DNA of 64,000 nt from Anaerolineaceae bacterium UBA1415 (GTDB lineage Bacteria > Chloroflexota > Anaerolineae > Anaerolineales > Anaerolineaceae). Positions 59,176 through 64,000 of the stretch are shown here, piece after piece. Location: NCBI GenBank assembly GCA_002305635.1, contig DBPR01000029.1, positions 83,624 through 147,623 on the forward strand, written 5' to 3'. Made by a program: the position numbers and the translations under genes. Numbering within the stretch: position 1 is the first letter of the stretch; each line of letters opens with the position of its first letter. The notes under the pieces were generated by a model, which searched no databases, had not been told where the DNA came from, and saw nothing but the letters and a program-made list of their open reading frames with translations.

Positions 59176-61116
59176 TTACGCTTCGTGGAATTCGCCGTCG
59201 ACGACGTCTTCATCCCCAGTGTTATGCTGCCCGGGCTGTGGGCCTGTCTGGCTGGCAAAGCCACCCGCTCCGGCGCCAAATCCTCCAGCCTGTCCAGAGT
59301 CAGCCGGGCCAGCCTGCTGATAGGCAGCGCTGCCGATCTTCTGCATGCTTTCCTGCAAGGCATTCGTGGCGTTGGTAATGGCGCTCACGTCATCACCCTG
59401 CAAGGCGTTGCGCAAAACCTGGATCTTGGCTTCAGCGTCGTTGCGCATGGCGGCGTCAACCTTATCGCCCAATTCACGCAGTGATTTCTCGCTCTGGTAG
59501 GCAACGCTGTCGCCCATGTTGCGGGCTTCGATCAGCGCCTTGCGGCGGTCGTCCTCAGCCTTGTTCATGTTGGCTTCCCGCACCATTCGTTCCACATCGC
59601 CCTTGTCCAGATTGGTCGAGGCGGTGATGGTCACTTTTTGTTCCTTGCCGGTTGCCTTATCCTTGGCAGTCACGTTCAAAATGCCGTTGGCGTCGATGTC
59701 GAATGTGACCTCGACCTGTGGGATACCGCGCGGCGCCGGGGGAATGCCATCCAATCTAAAGCGACCGAGTGTCATGTTATCGCCAGCCATCGGGCGTTCG
59801 CCCTGCAGCACATGGATGTCCACAGCTGTCTGGCTGTCTTCTGCCGTTGAGAAGACCTGTGTTTTCTTGATCGGGATGGTCGTGTTGCGCTCGATCAGAC
59901 GAGTCATCACACCTCCCAGAGTTTCCAGACCCAGCGAAAGTGGGGTCACGTCCAGCAGGAGCACGTCCTTGACGTCGCCAGCCAGCACACCACCCTGGAT
60001 CGCGGCACCGATGGAGACCACTTCGTCTGGGTTGACGCCCTTGTTGGGCTCTTTGCCATTAGCCATTCGCTTGACCATCTCGGCGACCATCGGCATACGG
60101 GTGGAGCCACCCACCAGCACGACCTCGTCGATCTTGTCCACGGTCATGCCAGCATCTTTGAGAACCGCTTCAAAGGGTTTGCGTGTGCGTTCAAGCAGAC
60201 CTTCTGTCATTTGCTCAAATTTGGCACGGGTCAATTTCAGCAGCAGGTGCTTCGGACCACCTGCATCAGCGGTGATATAAGGCAGGTTGATCTCAGTTTC
60301 AAGCACGGAGCTCAACTCGATCTTCGCCTTTTCAGCCGCCTCACGCAAGCGCTGCAATGCCTGGCGATCCGCGCGCAGGTCGATTCCCTGTTCCCTCATA
60401 AATTCATCGGCAGCCCAGTTGACGATCGTATTATCCCAGTCATCCCCACCCAGATGGGTGTCGCCATTGGTAGCCTTCACTTCCACAACGCCTCCGCCAA
60501 CCTCAAGCAGAGAAACATCAAATGTACCGCCGCCCAGGTCAAAGACCAGGATGACTTCGTTTTCCTTCTTCTCCAGACCGTAGGCGAGAGCTGAGGCGGT
60601 CGGTTCGTTGATGATGCGCATCACTTCCAGACCAGCAATCTTGCCAGCGTCTTTGGTTGCCTGGCGCTGGCTGTCGTTGAAGTAAGCCGGGACGGTGATG
60701 ACCGCCTGGGTGACCTTTTCGCCCAGATAGGCTTCGGCATCCGCTTTCAGCTTGCCAAGGATCATGGCAGAAACTTCCTGCGGGGTGTAGGTTTGTCCGT
60801 TGACAGGCACTTCGATTCGCGCATCACCGGTTGGTCCTTCCACCACTTTAAAGGAAACCATATCCCTTTCGCCCGCGATTTCATCATAGCGGCGGCCCAT
60901 AAAGCGTTTTACGGAAGAGATCGTGTTCTCGGGGTTAACCACAGCCTGGCGCTTGGCAGGAATGCCAACCAGACGCTCCCCGTTTTTATTAAAAGCAACC
61001 ACAGAGGGCAATAATCGCGCACCTTCAGAGGTGGTGATCACTGCCGGCGACCCGCCTTCGATCACGGAGACGACGCTGTTTGTAGTTCCTAAGTCAATTC
61101 CAATAATTTTTCCCAT
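59176..61116 (-). CDS. dnaK: chaperone protein DnaK (Hsp70)
   Basis: 646 residues. IGIDLGTTNSVVSVIEGG, the phosphate-binding VFDLGGGTFDVSLLE, VVLVGGSTRMPMVAEMV, and the substrate-binding FRLDGIPPAPRGIPQVEVTFDIDANGI all match. C-terminal Gly-rich linker and acidic end GDEDVVDGEFHEA. ATG follows AGGAG. It is alone: grpE and dnaJ are not adjacent, and no full CIRCE element is seen upstream. Confidence 0.97.
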   Translation of the reverse strand: MGKIIGIDLGTTNSVVSVIEGGSPAVITTSEGARLLPSVVAFNKNGERLVGIPAKRQAVVNPENTISSVKRFMGRRYDEIAGERDMVSFKVVEGPTGDARIEVPVNGQTYTPQEVSAMILGKLKADAEAYLGEKVTQAVITVPAYFNDSQRQATKDAGKIAGLEVMRIINEPTASALAYGLEKKENEVILVFDLGGGTFDVSLLEVGGGVVEVKATNGDTHLGGDDWDNTIVNWAADEFMREQGIDLRADRQALQRLREAAEKAKIELSSVLETEINLPYITADAGGPKHLLLKLTRAKFEQMTEGLLERTRKPFEAVLKDAGMTVDKIDEVVLVGGSTRMPMVAEMVKRMANGKEPNKGVNPDEVVSIGAAIQGGVLAGDVKDVLLLDVTPLSLGLETLGGVMTRLIERNTTIPIKKTQVFSTAEDSQTAVDIHVLQGERPMAGDNMTLGRFRLDGIPPAPRGIPQVEVTFDIDANGILNVTAKDKATGKEQKVTITASTNLDKGDVERMVREANMNKAEDDRRKALIEARNMGDSVAYQSEKSLRELGDKVDAAMRNDAEAKIQVLRNALQGDDVSAITNATNALQESMQKIGSAAYQQAGPADSGQAGGFGAGAGGFASQTGPQPGQHNTGDEDVVDGEFHEA

Positions 61117-61688
61117 GTTTGCACTCCTAATTCATGTAATCTTTTTGTGTATGCATAAACTATACGAAAGGTTTGCAAGAGAAATATTAACTTTTGGTAA
61201 GAGGAATGTTTAACGAAATCTTTCATCCTTCACTTTGTTTAGGTTGACAGGCCCGGGTGGATAGATCAGCAAATCCGGCATAGGTTTGAGACGTGGTGGA
61301 TAAAAAGGTTGCGAATGAAAAAGAAGCAATGCCCAAACCAGGAATTAATAAAGGCCTTACCCCAATCGCCAGGTTATTCCGTCGTGTTATCGTAAATACC
61401 TTTTCATGAGAGAGTATTTTTAATGTTTTTAACTATATATTTTTTCTCCGTTATGATTATAATTAACACATATACCTCGTAATCAATCAATTGGAGTCAG
61501 ACTGGTACGTACAGGTATGCGATGGGATCGCACCCTTTTCTCTTGATCTACTTTGGCCAGTAAAACTTAATGCAAATACTTAGCTTGTTGAATCTGGCTT
61601 ATGGCTGAAGAGCCTGGGACTTTAGCGTATCTGGCTGAGGAAAATCGCTTGGTTCAAAGAAATTGCACAAAATGATAAGGAGGCAAAA
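61117..61688. other. non-coding stretch
   Basis: 570 bases between divergent genes with no gene, complete CIRCE element or RNA that I can support. The only mark is AAGGAGG at the start of the next gene. Confidence 0.5.
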
Positions 61689-63473
61689 ATGAACCGTCGG
61701 ATTCGACTTATGTCAACAATTCATCACCTTGTATGTATATTTTTTGCAGTGCTGATGCTTTCTGCTTGTATCACATTAAAACAAGTTGACAAGGAACAAG
61801 CATCCCCTGTAAATGTATCCTCCTTTCCCAGACCCGGACATTGGGTGGGAGAGAAAGACCTGTCCTTTGACCTTTCGGACAGCGGACAATTGACTAACTT
61901 TATTCTGACCACTTCAGCCACTTGTAAGATCACGATAGATGAGGCACAACTCGAAGTTGACAAAGAAAGCGGGACCTTTGTCATCTCTTATTTAATGGAC
62001 TACGAGGAGCTTGAAAAACAACTGGGAGCCGCAGTAATGAGTCTCGGGGTTATCCCAAAAGATAAGCCCTACGAAGTGCTGTATATTGAGGGCACCGCGA
62101 CTGAAACCATGTTGACGGGGTCTTACACAATCCGTGTTTGCGGTTCCACTCTGTATATCCAACCTGAAACAGGCAGCTGGAATCCTCAATGGAAAAGCGC
62201 GGATAACACCCAGACCTCTCCATCAACTGATTCCCTTGCGACTGATGTGACCGGAATAACTCCAACAACCGCGATAACGCGAACAATTGAATGGGAAAAC
62301 AACTGGCTGCATTTTGGAGTGGACAATCAATTCTCATCGTACAATCCTAATGAAACGATCATCTCCAAGGCAAATGTCGCGAACCTGCAGCAAATATCGG
62401 GGTCGGGTTGCGATGATGTGCTTTTTGCAGTCTCAGGTGGAACTCCTGCGATCTACCAGGGGCAAATGATCATCACGTTTGCCGGCGGAAACATGGAAGT
62501 GGGGAATCCATTAACAGATGAAAAATTCTGGGACTTTGGACCACAGTCGTATGCCTGGGCGCCGATTCCAGTGGTATCCACCGATGGGATCATTTATTAT
62601 CTTTATGTCACGTCAGATTCATCAACCAAGCTATTCGCAGTAAATTTTGAAACAAGACAACAGGTTTGGGAAGCTGCCACGCAATTTGAAACAGGTTACA
62701 ATTTTGAATCCCAGGTTACAGTTGATGAGGAAAACGGAATGATCTATATCGTTGAAGATTATTTTGGCGATGGGCGTTTATTCGGTGTGGATCGGGCAAC
62801 TGGCGAAATAAAATGGTTTCAAGGGGTGGAACGGCATGAGGATAGTGTCACCTTTGTTGGATCCTATGTGCCTTTGAAAGACAATAAGCTCTACATTCCA
62901 GCAGGGATACCGGAAGAGTATTCCAAACGTTACCAAATGGTTCGGTTTGATGTTGTTAACCAGGAAATTGACCTGCAGTATGATGTTCCTGCTGAATTGA
63001 ATTTTGGTTGGGAGGTGGGATGGTATGGACTGTGTAATGACCACATCTTTGAAACTTATTCAACAAACCACGAAGCAACCGTTCTGGCAGCACATCAGTT
63101 GGACCAGTCCAACATTATCTGGCAAATGGAAATACCTCCACAAACCGGTCGGTTTAGCTGTGATACCCAACAAAATATTCTCTATGTACCAACAAAAACC
63201 GGTTTGATCGCGTTGGATGCTGGGACAGGTGAGAAAATTTGGGAAACCAAGAGTCTAAGTAGTGTCTTTACTCCCACAATTGCGAATGGGATCATCTATT
63301 ATCTTTCCGACACGAATATGTACGCCCTGGATCAGGCTGATGGCAAGCAGTTGTTTCGCTTCCCGCTGGGAGTCAACGCGGACCCATCAACAGGCGTGAT
63401 TGTAAATGACGGAGTGGTGATCTTTTCCGGTAGCGGCGGCACCTGCGATCTATTTGTGCTGGGACTCAATTGA
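61689..63473 (+). CDS. lipoprotein with PQQ-type beta-propeller
   Basis: 594 residues; ATG follows AAGGAGG. Signal and lipobox (FAVLMLSAC), an N-terminal 170-residue unassigned domain, a Ser/Thr linker, then PQQ-enzyme-like repeats: KLFAVNFETRQQVWEA, LFGVDRATGEIKWFQG, LIALDAGTGEKIWETK, MYALDQADGKQLFRF. No catalytic residues of a PQQ dehydrogenase are seen, so it is likely a binding or scaffold propeller on the cell surface. Confidence 0.82.
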   Translation: MNRRIRLMSTIHHLVCIFFAVLMLSACITLKQVDKEQASPVNVSSFPRPGHWVGEKDLSFDLSDSGQLTNFILTTSATCKITIDEAQLEVDKESGTFVISYLMDYEELEKQLGAAVMSLGVIPKDKPYEVLYIEGTATETMLTGSYTIRVCGSTLYIQPETGSWNPQWKSADNTQTSPSTDSLATDVTGITPTTAITRTIEWENNWLHFGVDNQFSSYNPNETIISKANVANLQQISGSGCDDVLFAVSGGTPAIYQGQMIITFAGGNMEVGNPLTDEKFWDFGPQSYAWAPIPVVSTDGIIYYLYVTSDSSTKLFAVNFETRQQVWEAATQFETGYNFESQVTVDEENGMIYIVEDYFGDGRLFGVDRATGEIKWFQGVERHEDSVTFVGSYVPLKDNKLYIPAGIPEEYSKRYQMVRFDVVNQEIDLQYDVPAELNFGWEVGWYGLCNDHIFETYSTNHEATVLAAHQLDQSNIIWQMEIPPQTGRFSCDTQQNILYVPTKTGLIALDAGTGEKIWETKSLSSVFTPTIANGIIYYLSDTNMYALDQADGKQLFRFPLGVNADPSTGVIVNDGVVIFSGSGGTCDLFVLGLN

Positions 63474-63552
63474 TCCCAGGCGTATTACCGAGTCGCGAGG
63501 AAGATTCCGTCAGTTGCATGCATAGGGAAGAAAAACAGGTTGGATGAAAGAT

Positions 63553-63587
63553 CAGGAGCCCAAAACCCATTTGTTTTTGGGCCCCTG
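63553..63587. terminator. hairpin between convergent genes
   Basis: caggagcccaaaa - cccatttgt - ttttgggcccctg: 13-base stem with one mismatch, no clear T run on either side. Confidence 0.5.
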
Positions 63588-63605
63588 TCTATAGCAGATC
63601 ATTTT

Positions 63606-64000
63606 TTAGGTTAATGCCTTTTGCCAGGCGCTGATGACCTTGCGGTTGCGCTTTTCGAGCGTTTGGGTCATTCGCTGGATCTTATTGACGATATCCTCAA
63701 GCTCCCAGCCCTGTTTCGCGATCGTTTCGCGAACCGCGGCAAGCGTTGCCGGGCTCAGCTGCGACTGTGCCAGCATGTCCGCCAGATGCCAGGGCGAATG
63801 CGCCTTGCGCAGTACCGAAACGGTGATCTCCTCCAGCTTATCCAGCGTCTCCCGCATCATGCGCTGCCCGGTTTCGAGATTGGCAGCCTCGATATAGATG
63901 CGATTGATCGGCTCGGTGCCCGAGGCGCGCATGCGCAGGTAATAATGGTCATCGCCGCTCTCATCCGAAAGCTGCATTTCAACCAGCTCATAGCGGATGC
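63606..64000 (-). CDS. phosphomannomutase/phosphoglucomutase, C-terminal part
   Basis: Frame runs off the right edge. The visible 131 residues hold the phosphate-binding signature MRASGTEPINRIYIEA of alpha-D-phosphohexomutases, preceded by IRYELVEMQLSDESGDDHYY. A helical tail of about 85 residues follows the usual end (TLDKLEEITVSVLRK ... KVISAWQKAL), longer than in common PMM/PGM proteins. The catalytic Ser lies outside the window. Confidence 0.85.
   Translation of the reverse strand, partial: IRYELVEMQLSDESGDDHYYLRMRASGTEPINRIYIEAANLETGQRMMRETLDKLEEITVSVLRKAHSPWHLADMLAQSQLSPATLAAVRETIAKQGWELEDIVNKIQRMTQTLEKRNRKVISAWQKALT

Noticed and set aside
61117..61140. CIRCE heat-shock element before dnaK
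   Set aside because: Only a half-site-like gcactc is present; the inverted partner is missing.

Overview
The window looks like a chromosomal segment of a Chloroflexota bacterium, most likely of the Anaerolineae (inference). The grounds are secreted lipoproteins with Thr/Pro-rich linkers, secreted beta-propellers ending in a YLP-type C-terminus, two GT39-like membrane mannosyltransferase-type proteins, a fused ChlI/ChlD-type gene, and many GC-rich palindromic repeats between genes. No rRNA or other strong taxonomic marker is present. Two tRNA genes (Asn-GTT, Lys-CTT) and housekeeping genes (pdxS/pdxT, tsaE/tsaB/rimI, dnaN, ychF, dnaK, surE) show ordinary chromosome rather than plasmid or phage.

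Layout. 1-3.5 kb: end of a PfpI/DJ-1 gene, PLP synthase pdxS-pdxT, a GNAT-like gene and a methyltransferase. 3.7-5.3 kb: a decayed IS1634-type insertion sequence. 5.5-10.2 kb: a lipoprotein, a small SWIM zinc-finger protein behind a consensus promoter, and a GT39-like gene bracketed by inverted palindromic repeats and preceded by a duplicated copy of its own promoter and start. 10.2-15 kb: tsaE-tsaB-rimI, a family-4 uracil-DNA glycosylase whose tail ends in a sliding-clamp-binding pentapeptide, and a nucleotide-sugar dehydrogenase/epimerase pair. 15-16.7 kb: GTAG-headed REP-like hairpins, three TetR-type operators before a DsrE-like gene, and a tandem GC-rich repeat. 16.7-23.6 kb: a small defence island, with a type IIG restriction-modification enzyme carrying about 145 residues of repeat-derived sequence and an AT-rich specificity domain, followed by a 1146-residue SIR2 protein. 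23.8-26 kb: chlI/chlD in two frames joined at a run of nine A. 26-33 kb: a second GT39-like gene, kbl, nagB, degV, an MFS transporter and dnaN. 33-35.4 kb: FMN reductase, the two tRNAs and a tandem array built on tRNA-Lys 3'-end copies. 35.4-40.5 kb: methyltransferases, flavodoxin, VOC protein, an M28 peptidase with membrane segments inserted in it, and an acyltransferase. 41-50 kb: cell-envelope genes (degenerate LCP protein, lytic-transglycosylase-like protein, YtxH, glycosyltransferase), a DUF2442/DUF4160 pair, ychF and a lipoprotein. 51-64 kb: two tandem secreted beta-propellers, surE, sbcD, LysM lipoprotein, dnaK, a PQQ-type propeller and the end of a phosphomannomutase gene.

The most notable observations are: (1) GTAG-headed hairpins with a constant base and a variable but always self-complementary stem, two pairs of them head to head; (2) members of the same repeat classes read in frame inside the restriction-modification enzyme; (3) a probable programmed -1 frameshift making ChlI-like and ChlID-like products from one gene; (4) a three-unit array of tRNA-Lys 3'-end derivatives with a spacer inserted in the T loop; (5) a uracil-DNA glycosylase with a C-terminal QLSLF clamp motif; (6) the SIR2 plus IIG island with an abrupt base-composition break exactly at the specificity domain.
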